From: Icerya purchasi
Lineage: Eukaryota; Arthropoda; Insecta; Hemiptera; Monophlebidae
DNA length: 64,000 nucleotides
Reading direction: 5' to 3'
Assembly (NCBI GenBank): GCA_039619475.1
Contig: CM077115.1
Location: 145,518,274 to 145,582,273 of the forward strand
In this document: positions 34,800 through 46,440 of the stretch, in pieces
Layout of the letters: each line of letters starts with the position of its first letter
Numbering within the stretch: position 1 is the first letter of the stretch
The notes under the pieces: model-generated
What the model was told of the DNA's origin: nothing
Database searches by the model: none
The model's input: only the letters and a program-made list of their open reading frames with translations
Translations under genes and position numbers: made by a program

Positions 34800-37700
34800 A
34801 AGGTATGTCCTAATTTGTTAGCGAAGAAAAGCAGTCCAATCAACCAAGGAATCTAAATAATAGCTCAAAAGGAGCGTAATATATCAGATTTTTATCTGGT
34901 GTAAGATAAAATGAATGAAAGAAGCTAGAAGAATAGGAACAACTGACAAGGAAGGAAATAAGAGAACGTAAGAGTCACATTGTATGGAGTAGGAAGACCA
35001 AAAAGCTGAGAATAGAAGAGAGAACGTTCTGAAGAAAGTGAGAAACATTCGAAGAAGACATGATTGACATCACACAGAAAAAAAGAATCTTCTGGGTGAA
35101 GAGACACCACTGCGGAGAAGAGACGAGGGAAAAACGGAAAAGTGACGAAGGGAGAAAGGTATAACCGAAATGAAGACGACATATGGCAGTGATCAGGGGA
35201 AGGACAAAGAGAAGCAAACTTGTCAAACCAACTAGTCAGTGAAGATAAAGGCTGGACGGAAAGATAAAAGGAATTTGGATTGGAGAAAAGGAGAAAATAA
35301 ATATCTTTCCATAACGTAATATGGAACTGTTTGGGAATATGATTAATATTGTGAGCGGGAAATGTATGAAGAGAATGTCCATTGGAAGCTGCTGAGCGAG
35401 CCAAAGAATCAGCCACCTCATTACCCTCGATTCCAGCATGGCTAGGAATCCACGGTAGATCTATTTGAATAATTTGTGAATTAGATTGCGAATAAGAAGA
35501 ATGAAAGGTTGTTCAAAAGAGGTCAACGGTAAGGGAGAAGAAATCGCCTGCAAGACACTTTCAGAGTCAGCTATTAAAAGAAATTTATCCGAGAGGAAAG
35601 AAGAGGAAGAGATACAAAAAAATGGAGACTGAAATAATTAAGAGAAAAGTATGGAGATTTATCATAGAAGAAAATATAAGGAGAAAAATTGGCAAGATAG
35701 AAATGAAAGATAAAATTGGAATTCTGTTGGGAGTACAACGCCAGTTGTGAAAAATTGAGCAGTAAGCAGCTTTAATCCTAGAGGAAAAAGAGGAAAGACG
35801 TTTAATTAAGAAACGGTAGCCTAGATAGTATCTGTGGATGAACAAAGGAAGTTATTTTGATTCGGAGAGGATGGCAGGAATTGAAGTAGATTTATGTGCA
35901 TCCAGATAAAGACGAAGACAGGAATTTAGAATGCGGTCATGCTTTAAGAGACTTTGAAGAGTTGCCGTATATATAGAGGAACAGTAGTCCTACCTAGAAA
36001 GAATGAGGGACTTATACAATAAAGAAAGAATGTAAGGGTCATCACCCCATATGTACAACGAGAGTGATTTTAAAAAATTAATCCTTTTAAGACAAGAAGT
36101 AAACAGGCGACTAATATGCTCCCGAAAGGACAAACGGTCGTTAAGGAGCACACCCAAGTAACAGAAACACTCCACAAGAAGGACAGGATAATGACTTCAG
36201 GTTAGACTGATTGAGGAAGGATCATGTGACCGGAAAGTAAAAACCATGGCCGCCGATTTAAGGGGAGAGACGAGAAGATGAGTGTTGGAGAGAGTATTTT
36301 TTATAGTGAGCTGGGAGGGGGCTAATGACCTATATTTAGTTCTAAAACAGCATCTGTGACGTTGTGAGAAGAAGAGTAAATAAATATATCATCAGAATAT
36401 TTAATGGAAGAGAGGCAATTTGAGAGATATAGATATGTTGAAGAGAGATAGGAACTCTGAAGAAGACCACGAATAACTTTTCTTAAAGTGGAAAAACGAG
36501 AAGTGGATAGATGTGCAGTCCGGATTTGGAAGAGACTAATAGTAATGGTAACAACATGGACCAGAGGATGCAATAACAGCATTATATTTCTCAGAGTATC
36601 AGAAGACACGGGTTCGAGATTTGTCTCGTTCCAGATCCAAATCGCTCCCAGGTTTACCCAGCCTGAAATAATTGGGTACCAGAGAAATCTGGGAAAGTAA
36701 AGGCGGATCCCATGAGAAAGGAACTGGCCCTCCTACTCTCATTAGTGCCGTTGGGCTTAGTTCATTGTGAACCTTAACTTCACAATCTCCGACGCCCTGT
36801 CAAGGGTATGGGACTTATTTTACTTTAGGGAGATGAACATTGTCAAATAAAGGAATTATAAATGTCAGAAAGGAAAACACTAATACAATCGGGAGGACCA
36901 AGACAGGGACGGAAACCGAACATGTTGTTAGGGATTAAGTTTTGTGTTGAAGAAACCAGACAAACCGTTTATTTAACTTGCTCTCAAAGAGCTTCCTTAA
37001 ACAGGGAGCAAGTGAGATAGGACGAAAAGAAGAGGAGTTTTTCTTTGGTATGGGTATAACGATAGAGGCATTCCAAGAAGGAGGAGTAGAATAAGAAAGA
37101 ACAAAAGAATTATATATACCAAGAAGAGTCTCAAGAGATTTAATAGAGAGGTCTTTTGTGATGAGAAAAGATATACCGTCAATACTAGGGCATGATTTGG
37201 AAGAGGAATTACTTAAAGAAGCACGCAGTTTATTAAGACTAAAGTTAGAAAATAAGAAGCGAGAAGTAGAATTAATAGAAGGAGGAGGAGATTGAAGCTC
37301 GGCGAGGTTGGGGTCATAGGGTGTTTAGGATATTAAAATAAGAAGGGCAATCCGATAAAGGAGTTCTAAACGCTTTTGCCATTTTGCAGACATGTGACAT
37401 CGGAGTGGAACGAGAGAAAGAAAACCCGTTTTTTTTTGAGCGTTTTTAGCATTAGCTCTTTTATGCGCAAGGAAGTTGGGGAAGAAGGGCAGAAGCGAAA
37501 AGATCTAAAAGTGGAAGTACAGAGGACGAACGCAGACTTACAATAATTATTCCATCACAGGGATGAAGCATATAAAGATCTATTTTTTAATGAAGAATAA
37601 TATGGAGGAGCAAACAGGGAAAGAGCAAAGGAAACAGATTGACTAAATGACTGATATTGGGATTCCTGTCAACTTTGATGAAAGGAAGAGATGAATCGAC

Positions 37701-38306
37701 AATACAGCGAAACTTCGATTAGTTGGTTTTGGGAAGGTACCATTAAGGGGAGTATAAAGGAGTTCAGGCTGTATAGGAGGAGAAAAGTTGTTGAGGGATA
37801 TGATTTATGGGAATATGGTCGCTTCCAAACGTGCCATTTGAGATTTTTCACGAACAGTTAAAATCGAGGTTAGGAGATGTAAAGGTTAAGTCAATTGAAC
37901 TAAACGTAGTAGGATTCCTATAAAAAGTATGAGAATTATCATTCAGCAGAATACGATTAATACGGAGAAAAATGTGTTTAAGAATAATACCGTTATTATT
38001 ATAATTGGAGTAACCCCAAAGGTTCCAGTCTTCTTCTGCAACAAACGGGGAAAGAAGCGAATTAAAGAAATCTGAAAAAGGAAAGTTACAAAGATCAAAA
38101 TTAGGAGGAATGTAGGCAGAGATAAAGTGAAGAGAACAAGCAGAGTTGTTAGGGGTGGAAATATGACCTAAATTAGGAAGGAAGGAGGAGGATGAATTAA
38201 GAAAGCAAATATCGTTTGAACAGAAAAGAATACCGTTTCTACTCAAAACAGTAGCTCCTCCATAGCCGTCGTTTTGACAGGAACTGACTAAGATAAAACC
38301 TCTAAA
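34800..38306 (-). pseudogene. Old LINE-P copy, 3' part (endonuclease to C-terminus)
   Basis: Minus-strand blocks from right to left: endonuclease from about 38306 (DGYGG; SAYIPPNFDLCNFPF; EEDWNLWGYSN; HTFYRNPTTFSSIDLTFTSP), RT N-terminus at 37182-36997, GLLQSSYLSSTYLYL and YSDDIFIY at 36510-36380, then ECFCYLGVLLNDRLSF at 36175, LGYRFLIKRLSSFSS at 35821, RNase H and Cys/His tail (MADSLARSAA; CDVNHVFFECFSLSSERS) at 35416-34925, and a stop near 34883. All blocks are frameshifted relative to one another. Catalytic FADD has become YSDD, a conservative change. This copy was split by a younger LINE-P at 38307 and by a SINE at 36.55-36.83 kb. The coding strand is strongly pyrimidine-rich. Confidence 0.92.
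36552..36832 (+). mobile_element. tRNA-derived SINE inserted in old LINE-P
   Basis: An A-box-like TGGACCAGAGG at 36557-36567 and a B-box GGTTCGAGAT at 36611-36620 have tRNA-like spacing. The body (ACCCAGCCTGAAATAATTGG onward, then CTACTCTCATTAGTGCC and GTGAACCTTAACTTCACA) runs to about 36825. It interrupts LINE-P exactly between the block encoding DNVHLP (near 36825) and the block encoding LFQIRTAHLSTS (near 36540). The 3' domain recurs at 27.5 kb. It would be transcribed by RNA polymerase III from the internal boxes and mobilised by a LINE; this is inference from the class. Confidence 0.72.
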
Positions 38307-38314
38307 AACGAATC

Positions 38315-38806
38315 ATGGCTTTCGAGAACATCTCCTTTCACGAAGCCGTTAAAATTAAATCCTCCAGTTCCGCCTCTCCAGCCTTCTCCTATGCTAATCG
38401 CGCCGCAGCCCCTATTTCCTCTCTAAACGTCTTCCCAAAAACTTCTAAATTCCCCTCTCTTCCACGTCCCAAAACCCCCACTTTCCACAAAACTTCCAAA
38501 CCCAAATCCTACTCAAAGCCTTCTCCTCAATTTCCTTTCGTTCCATCCCTTTACTCTCATTTACCACTAAATGGTTGTGCACTGAATCACAACGACTCCC
38601 CCCAATCCAACCCCCCCATATCTTCCAGTCCCTTACCAGTTCCTCCTATTCTTTCTCCTAATTCCTCTCTAAACGATTCTTCCTTTGTTGTCTCCCATAC
38701 TTCCGCAGCTATCATGGAACTCCTTGCCTCCTTTAACATATCCTCCTCCTCCTCATTCCTTGATAATCTTTCAGCCTTCCTATCCAATCACGTTCATTTC
38801 AACTAG
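38315..38806 (+). pseudogene. LINE-P ORF1 C-terminal part
   Basis: 163 codons from MAFENISFHEAVKIK to a TAG stop. It is rich in Ser and Pro. The opening segment corresponds to the region just after the zinc knuckles of LINE nucleic-acid-binding ORF1 proteins, where RIYVRENIPF-like sequence stands in the old copy at 46.3 kb. KPSPQFPFV...LPLNGCAL aligns with KTSPQFLPS...PSNGWAL of the old copy. The first ATG is internal to the original ORF, so it is a 5'-truncated ORF1 rather than a complete gene. Its normal role is to coat the retrotransposon RNA. Confidence 0.75.
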
Positions 38807-39333
38807 ACCACCTCTTTCATCCTCTGTTCTTTCTTTCTCCTTTTTGACCATCTTCCAGCATCCCATTCTATACTTGTTACTCTTAGTTCTCCTTTTTTCT
38901 TTTGCGTCCGTTTCGCCAAGGATAACTGTTCGCTCAGGAATCATCAACTCAAAACTTTCCACACTTCGAATTTTATTCCATTTTTCCTTCATGCTACATA
39001 GCTATATCATTATGGAAGGAAGCCTACAAACTGGTCTTCAACCCAGTTCGTGCAGGTATTTCTCCGGTTTACTTTTAATTACTGACGGTACCACTAATAG
39101 TGAGGTATCTTCAATTTTGCCTGTATCCAATTTCGGACACGTCTTCTCTCTTCTACTCTTTTTTCAATTGTCAACTTCTCCTTTAAGTTGAAAGATCGTC
39201 TTCAAGCGATCTCCTCTCATTTATTACACCCTTCCTATTACCCTTGCCCTCCTTTCTTTTACTTCAATTTCAGCTCTATCTTCTTCCGCTACTTTTTCTC
39301 ATTCTTTTAATTCCTTTTCTCCTTTTAACTAGA

Positions 39334-42300
39334 ATGTCGCGGTCTTGCGCCTTAAACATCCTTCAATGGAATTGCCGCAGCTTACGAGCTAATAAACTAA
39401 GTGTAGAATCTCTATTAGACTTCTACAATATCCATGTAGCGTTGTTATCTGAAACTTGGCTTAAATCCTCCTCATCTCTTGATTTCAAAGGTTATTCTCT
39501 AGTTCGATCTGACCGTATGGATGGGTATGGTGGCGTTGCGATTTTAATTAGACACGATCTATCCTATCACACCCACAATATCCCATTTCTTCCTCCGCCC
39601 CTTCCCAACCACCCTAACATGATCCACATTTCACTTGAAAATCTTCTCCCGAATCCTTTACATATTGCTTGCGTGTACATCCCTCCCAACTCCAGCCTCT
39701 CTAGTCTTCCTTTGTCTTTATTCCTTTCATCCCTATCTGATTCATTTATTATTGGTGGAGACTGGAATGCGCACTCCCCTATGTGGGGCTGCACAGGGCG
39801 CAATCCTAACTGTGTGACTCTGGAAAATCTCATCCTAAACCATAATCTTTTTCTCCACAACGATCGTTCTCCTACTTTCTTCAAACATCCATCTTCTTCT
39901 AGTGCAATCGACCTCTCGTTTTCATCTCCGAATCTTGGTCTTGTAAGCTCCTGGAGAACTCTTGACGGCACTTTTGGTAGTGATCATCTCCCCATTCTCC
40001 TAACTCTCAACAACGCTCTTCCTTCTAAACCTTTCAGGCCCTTGCACGCTCCTCACTGGCTTCTCTCCAAAACGGATTGGACTAAATTCCGATCTTTGGT
40101 GGATTCCTCACTCCCCCTTATTCTGGATTTTCCCGACCCGTCATTCCAGTACAACTTCTTCATTCAATCTCTATATTCTGCTCTTTCCGCTTCCTCCCCT
40201 CCTTCTTCCTTTTCGCGCGGTCGTTCTTCCTCTTATGCCTCCTTTCTTTGGTGGAATGAAGAGTGTAAAGTTGCCTTCCAAAGAAGCACCGCTACCTTCA
40301 AAGCCTTTCGTTCTTGTTCCTCAATATCCAACTTTTTAGCTCACAAAGAAGCCAACGCAAAAGCTCGGTACATTTCAAAATCTGCCAAGAGGAACTTTTG
40401 GAAATCATTTTGTTCATCATTCTCTAGAGATACGCCTCTCTCTAAGAAATGGAAAATGGCAAAAGCGTTCAGATCTCCTCTTTCTGAGCGTCCCCACTTC
40501 TCCCATCCTTCTTTGCCTGAACTTCACTCTTTCTTGGACTCTATTGCTCCTCCGTATGTCCCCAGTTTTGAGGAATCGATCATTCCTTCACTCCAAAATT
40601 CCTCAGAACCTCATTTCCTATCGTCCCCTTTCCGCTACGAGGAACTCTTGTCCGTTCTTAACAAAACCTCTCCTTCTGCTCCTGGCTTGGACGGTCTTTC
40701 TTTCCCTATTCTTAAAAAACTCTCTCCTTCCTCGCTGCTCTCCATTCTGAATATCTTCAACTCTTTCCTACTCTCTGGATTTACTCCTGAGTCTTGGAAT
40801 GACTTCATCGTCATTCCAATTCCGAAAAAAAGTCAGTGTTCCTTCCGTCCTATCTCCCTAGCCTCATGTCTGCGCAAACTCTTTGAAGGTTTAATAAACA
40901 ACCGTCTTGTTTGGTGGCTTGAGCATAATAATCTAGTTCCTTCTAATATGTTCGATTTTCGCCCCGGGCTTGGCCCGGTAGATTGCATCAGTACCTTCCT
41001 TGCAGATATCTATAAATCATTCCTTTCTAAGAAATTTACTGTCGCTTCTTTTGTCGATGTCTGCTCTGCATTCGACAATGTGCATCTTCCTTCTCTGGGC
41101 TCCAAACTTCTCTCTCTTAATCTCCCACCGGTTTTTATCTCTCTTATACTCAACCTCTTTCAACATAGAACTCTTTATCTATCTTCTCCTTCTCTTTCCA
41201 CCTCTAGATGCGTCTATCGTGGGCTTCCCCAGGGATCCTGCCTTAGCCCCACTCTTTTTAATATTTACTCTTTCGATATTGCTTCGCTTCCTATTCCCTC
41301 TTTCTCTCTCCTTTTTGCTGATGACATTTTAGTTTATTCCACCTCAGATGATCTGTCCTCTGCCACCAACGAGTTAAACCATTCATTGTCCCATCTTAGC
41401 AATGCTCTATCTACACTCCACCTCTCTCTTTCCCCTTCCAAGTCTTCCTGTATAATTTTTGCTCTCCGACCCTTTAATCGTGCTTTTATAAACATCAGCG
41501 TATCTGGTACACCTATTCCCACTGTTAATTCCATATGTTATCTAGGTATTTTCTTAAATAGTCGCCTTACATTTCATGAACATATTAATTATATCTATAA
41601 TTCCTCGATCAAAAGACTTAATCTCCTCAAATCTTTATCACCGCTCAGATGGGGTGGAGACCCGTGCATTCTATTAATTCTATATAAATCGATTATTCGG
41701 TCCAAACTCGACTATTGTTCCTTCATTTATGGCAGTGCCTCCAAGTCTCTCCTTTCGAAACTTGACGCAATTCAGAATTCCTGCCTTCGCCTATGCATTG
41801 GCGCTTTGAGATCTTCTCCTATTCCTGCGATTCTATCCGAATCTTCCACTCAACCTCTTTCCATTCGTCGTTCACTCCTCGGTTATCGATTTTTAATAAA
41901 ACGCCTCCCCATTTTGTCATCCAATATTATCCCTTCCTATCTTTATATCAAAAATCACTGGCGCTTGGCGCCTCATAGAATTCCGATTTTATCGCATATA
42001 GCTGCTCGTGTTTCCAATTTTTCTCCCTACGTTTCCTCTTATAATAGTCTTCCTTACTTTTCTTTCGACTTTAATAGCATATGGCACCGCATCAATTTCT
42101 CCTCTCTTCCAGTCCGAGCTAATTGTTCCTCTCACAATGTAGTCAACTTCGAATTCTTTCAGCTGCTGAACTCTTCTTTTCCTTCCCATGCCTTAATCTT
42201 CTCGGATGGCTCCAAGAGTGATGGGGACGTGGGTGGTGCATATATATGTCTCCTACGTTCCTACACTCTGAGTCCTTCAGACTTCCTTCCTTCTGCTCTA

Positions 42301-43062
42301 TCTTCTCGGCCGAGTCGATCTCAATTCTTCGTGCAATTCATTTCATATCCTCTACGAGTGGAGTTCACAAATTCCTGATTGTCTCTGATTCCAAAGGCGT
42401 TCTTCAAGCCATCTCCTCTCCTCCTTCTTATACTTCTGACGGTATCATTCTCTCTATCCGATCTCTTGTCTCCTCTTTGTTCTCGTTCCGCTCCATTTCC
42501 ATAGACTTTCTATGGGTCCCTAGTCATTCCAATATTGTGGGAAATGACTCAGTTGACTCTTTCGCTCGCTCAGCCGCTCGACTCTTTCCCTTCCTCAAAC
42601 ATTCTTTCTCTATCACGCTCTAATCATTCCAGACTTTGGTCTGACATGTATCCATCTATATTCTCAAATCGCTTTTCTCAGTACCGTCTTATTCAACCGG
42701 TTCCTAGTTTCCTGCCTTGGTTTCAATCTATTCCTATCTGTCGTCGTTCCACTGTTGTTTCCTTAATTAGGCTTCGAATCAATCATTCTCTACTCCCCTC
42801 TTCTTGCTTTCGATTCGCTTTGACCCCTTCTCCTTTCTGCTCTCTTCACGCTTCTGAGCCTTCTTGTATTTGTGATTCAAATCACATCCTATTCGAATGT
42901 TCAGCACTCTCTAACGAACGCTCTTTTCTTTACACCCAACTTTTAGTTTTGGGTCTTCCTACTCCCTTTAACGCTACCTATATTCTTTCCTTCCCATTGC
43001 CTTCAGTTATCCCATTGCTACTGTCCTTTGTCCTTTCCATTTCTGACCGCCTGGTTATTTAG
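39334..43062 (+). pseudogene. LINE-P ORF2: endonuclease, reverse transcriptase, RNase H (two frameshifts)
   Basis: I start at the ATG at 39334 (MSRSCALNILQWNCRSL), where the apurinic endonuclease fold begins; an in-frame ATG 90 bp upstream adds only hydrophobic filler. The endonuclease covers about residues 5-235 (SETWL; GGDWNAHSPMWG; SDHLPI). RT covers about 420-760: VIPIPKKSQCSFRPISLAS, FVDVCSAFDNV, YRGLPQGSCLSPTLFNIY and the catalytic FADD at about 41320. The first frame continues to a stop at 42378, but the RNase H frame switches near 42245 (SDGSKSDGDVGGAY before; FSAESISILRAI, VSDSKGVLQAI and VPSHSNIVGNDSVDSFARSAA after) and again near 42590. The last frame ends with CICDSNHILFECSALSNERS and a stop at 43062. 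Two indels therefore inactivate it late in the protein, while endonuclease and RT are intact. RNase H plus a terminal Cys/His motif fits the I/LOA/R1-like LINE groups; the exact clade is not decided. Confidence 0.93.
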
Positions 43063-43134
43063 TTATAACTGTTAATTTTTCATGTTGTTGGGTCAAGGCC
43101 GCTGGCGCGCCCAGGGTAGGAAAAAAAAAAAAAA

Positions 43135-43286
43135 CTCTAAAGTCGAGGTCAGAAGAATCCTTTAGCCATATTTCAGAAAGCAAAACCACTTCGATTATAT
43201 GAAGGTCCAGCAAGCCCTCCAAAACATCGGCGTTGGCTCTGAGATTGCGATAGTTCCATTGCAGAGAATATTAAGTTCGTAAGCCA
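43135..43286 (-). pseudogene. Old LINE-P copy, ORF2 start (endonuclease N-terminus)
   Basis: On the minus strand MAYELNIL, then (after a small frameshift) QWNYRNLRANADVLEGLLDL and VVLLSEIWLKDSSDLDF align with NILQWNCRSLRANKLSVESL and LSETWLKSSSSLDF of the young copy. The frame stops dead at the poly(A) tail of the young insertion and resumes at 38306. It is the 5' continuation of the 34.8-38.3 kb pseudogene. Confidence 0.93.
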
Positions 43287-43399
43287 TTGTGAATATAGAT
43301 CAGGAGTAAATTGAGATGGGCGAAAACATGAAGAGAGCAGAAGTAGGTAAAAAAGTATAATGGGCTAGTGTACAAGTAATATGACAGGACAGCAGGAAA

Positions 43400-43985
43400 A
43401 ATTGAAATAAAATTATAGATTAAAAAAACTAAAAAAACACGCTTTTATAGCAATGTGAACCAAAAAGTAAAAAATAATTTTGAAATATCAAGATAATATT
43501 CAACAGTGATGAAAATCTCTCAAGTCACAATATATTTTAAGTTTTTCTAATAAGCTCAAAATGAGAATAAAGTAATTCACAACAAATTAACATTAATGTA
43601 AAAGAAAGTGTGAGGCGCTTTTGATATTAATTGTTTATACTTTTTCGTTTATTTTTTAGCTATTTGTAGGTCGATTTAATTTATTAAATATAGTAAGCAC
43701 CCCTTTACATTAACGTTAATTTGTTGTGAATTACTTTATTCTCCTCATTTTGAGCTTATTAGAAAAACTTAAAATATATAGTGACTTGGGAGATTTTCAT
43801 CACCGTGGTATATTATCTTTATATTTAAAAATTATTTTTTACTTTTTAGTTCACATTGCTATAAAAGCGTGTTTTTTTAGTTTTTTTAATCTATAATTTT
43901 ATTTTTTACTTTTTAGTTCATATTGCTTTATAAGCCTGTTTTTTTAGTTTTTTTAAACTATAGTTTTATTTAACATTTATTCTCA
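43400..43985. repeat. Long palindromic element in old LINE-P spacer
   Basis: The left arm at about 43405-43605 pairs with the right arm at about 43705-43910 (shared AGTAATTCACAACAAATTAA and AAGTTTTTCTAATAAGCTCA). The loop is about 100 bp. The outer end of the right arm is duplicated in tandem (about 70-bp unit containing TTTTTACTTTTTAGTTCA, at about 43838 and 43907). The arms are roughly 90% alike by eye. No coding capacity. It sits between ORF2 and ORF1 of the old LINE-P. Confidence 0.88.
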
Positions 43986-44780
43986 CTAAAGTACCGCAAA
44001 ATCTCTAATTGTTTGAAAACCGGCTATTTGACGGCTGTTTCCTTCTCTCCTAAGCAAACACACAAATATATATAGCCTTTTTATGTTCTACTTGTAATTT
44101 CTCCGATTCGTCCTCGGTCCGACTAACTGCTTTTATACCTTGCAATATATCGACCTTTCTTATGGAAATCCTCCCGTAAAGTCAACAACGCATATAAATA
44201 CTGACTTGTACTATCCCAGATTGGGATTTCTCTTCTTAAATTATATTTCGTGCTTTACGTACACTATTTACATTTTCTGACTTGTTAGACATAAGATTAA
44301 AGAATAATTTTCTTTCGTTGCTTAAAGATCCTTTTAATTACTTTACCGTGGTTCGTAAAAAAACAGAAGTATTAGACTGTAATACATTTTAACTTAAGGT
44401 AAAGTTTAATAAAATAAAAAGCGCGTAAAGAAAATGACTTAGCGACATCTATAAAATCAGTTTCGAACCATATCAAGTTTTTGGTAAATAAAGGACACTG
44501 CATTTACTATCATGTTTGTAACCTGCAGAAGAGGTCGTTGTTTTTCTTTTTTTCTGTCTGATGATCCTGGTTAGGACATTAGAACAAATTAAGGAAATTA
44601 TTGAATTGTCGTCCAAAATGAATACGTATGTAAATTTTCAAATTATTCAGACGTCAGGAAGTCAATGAAAATTGATTTGTAAAATTCCATTATACACTTA
44701 CATATTACTTACATGTTACTCATTTACATAGAGGTCGAGCTATTAAAAGCGTTTTAAAAAAAAAGATAAGAAGAATAGAG
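43985..44780. other. Non-coding inside the old LINE-P spacer
   Basis: The spacer between ORF1 (45832) and ORF2 (43286) of the old copy is 2.5 kb, against 0.53 kb in the young copy, so most of this stretch must be inserted sequence. No family is recognised here. Confidence 0.4.
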
Positions 44781-45620
44781 CATACATCTGCAGTAGCAAG
44801 GCCATTAAAGTTACGTTCACACAAGTATATATTAAAAAGACTCGACGCCAATTACCAACCGATATTTTTAAACGGATTGAGCTACAGAGACTAGTAGAAT
44901 TTAAAGAAAGAGAAAACTGTCCTTTACTACAACCAACCAACTGGGCGTGCAAAAGAGACAGCAACAAGGAAAAAGATAAAAAAAACAAAGAAGCAAAAAA
45001 GCAAAACAAAAATAAAAAAAGAAACAGACGATATGAAAGCAAGGGATAAAACTGCAATACCGGACGTTGCTGAAGTAAACGCCATGTACATGTGAACATT
45101 TAGGGAAGAACGGCGCCAATTATCAACTGCCCCATTTAAGACTGTTGTAAATAGGAGAAGGATTAATATTATAAAAAAGGAAGGCTGTCCTTCACTACTA
45201 CCAACAGAAATAAGTAAAAAGTGAATAAGACGAGCATATAATATGATGGCATGATACTAAAAGGAAAGAAACTGTTCTTCACTACTACCAGCCAGTAGCA
45301 GCGAGTAGAAAAAGAAGCGATAGAAAAGATGGGATAAAAAAAAAAAAAAAGGTTTATTATGATAGCTAAAGGGTAGGCTGAAATGGCAATCATTATTGAA
45401 ACATCAAACTGAAGACCATCGCCAACTATCAATCAACCTGTTAAAGGAGTAAAAGCCAGCGCTACCGGTTCATATTAAAGGATAAAGAAACTGTCTTACA
45501 GCACCATTTAACAAATCAGTAATGTGTGCATTGCAGGAGTAATATCAGTTGAGAAGAGAAATAACAAGTAAAGGGAACAGAAGTAAGAAAAGGAAAATAT
45601 AACCTGTAACTTTGACCGTT
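44780..45620. repeat. Degenerate tandem repeats, about 270-300 bp period
   Basis: CGCCAATTACCAAC-like blocks recur at about 44848, 45115 and 45420. Each is followed by an AACTGTCCTTTACTACAACC-like block (44927, 45188; also 45268 and weakly 45488). The intervening sequence is purine-rich and diverged. This suggests three old tandem monomers, perhaps an expanded spacer of the old LINE-P. Confidence 0.5.
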
Positions 45621-45831
45621 ATTAACAGTTTGTGCTCACGATAGGGACGAATAAAAGGAGAAGGAAAAAAAAAAAGAATTTAATACACACGAAATAGAGG
45701 TAGAAGAATGGAATATGTGGAAAGGAAAATTAACGTTTTATAAAGGAAGAAAACGTGTAGAAGAGGAGAAAAATGAAAACAAATAGAGTTAAGAGTATAA
45801 CAAAATTTGAAGTGTTATATATGTTAATATA

Positions 45832-46440
45832 TTATAAATTGAAGAGATTTTTCAAGTGTTCGGAGGAAGCTGCAATATAAAGCCTAGCTAAGCGCTGTAT
45901 GAATGCAGTGGAGAGAGACTCAACTGGTGAGGAAATTCGCGTAGGAGTATCATTGAAAGAATCATCGCAAGTAACAAGATCAGTATAGTTATTCATATTA
46001 ATGGCATTAGATTTCAATGCCCAACCATTAGATGGAGAAGGTATGCGGTTGGATGGCAGAAATTGAGGAGAAGTTTTAGTTGGCGCTTTTTTATTAGACT
46101 GACGGTGAAAGTACTGATCTTTTGTTGACCTTGGTGTTCTCATCTGAGGAAACCTTTTTTTCAGATGAATAATTTGTTAATGAAGGGACTGGATCCCCCT
46201 GGCTTGAGCTGAAAAGACTGATGATATGAAAGATTTACTTTTCATGTCATAAAATTCTTGGAATGGAATATTCTCACATAAATACGTCTTATCTCCTTTT
46301 GTCAAGGCCACTCAGGACAGCGTCGATCCAAAGAACGATGATCTCCTTTGCAATTTCGACATACGGGAACGGAATTAGTCATAGGGCACTCCGAGGTTGA
46401 ACGTTAGTCGCTTCAATGCATTTTGACTACGTGAAAGAGA
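45832..46440 (-). pseudogene. Old LINE-P ORF1 (zinc knuckle and C-terminus)
   Basis: On the minus strand at about 46420-46310 there is VKMH followed by TSECPMTNSVPVCRNCKGDH and RSLDRRCPEWP. This is a C-x2-C-x3-H-x6-C knuckle followed by the C-P-E pattern typical of LINE ORF1 ends. KEIRRIYVR follows. After frameshifts, the 46143-45832 frame (KKAPTKTSPQFLPS; LARLYIAASSEHLKNLFNL) aligns with the young ORF1. Stops and shifts make it inactive. It shows what the young copy lost at its 5' end. Confidence 0.82.

Larger units (their letters stand above)
38307..43134 (+). mobile_element. Young LINE-P copy, 4828 bp, 7-bp target duplication
   Basis: CTCTAAA occurs at 38300-38306 and 43135-43141. The insert starts AACGAATCATGG inside ORF1 and ends with a poly(A) run at 43121-43134. 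It is in opposite orientation to the old LINE-P it landed in. Joining the flanks through one CTCTAAA makes the old endonuclease continuous (DLDF-RGFILV, compare DFKGYSLV in the young copy). It carries the end of ORF1, a spacer of about 530 bp and nearly all of ORF2. The 5' end, including the ORF1 zinc knuckles, is missing. Confidence 0.95.

Noticed and set aside
38685..39191. 168-codon plus frame between LINE-P ORF1 and ORF2
   Set aside because: Overlaps ORF1 in another frame and is composition-driven; part of the inter-ORF spacer. The less pyrimidine-rich part (about 38905-39145) could be a separate insertion, but I see no boundaries.
39244..39333. Upstream in-frame ATG of LINE-P ORF2
   Set aside because: The extra 30 residues are hydrophobic filler; endonuclease homology starts at the ATG at 39334.
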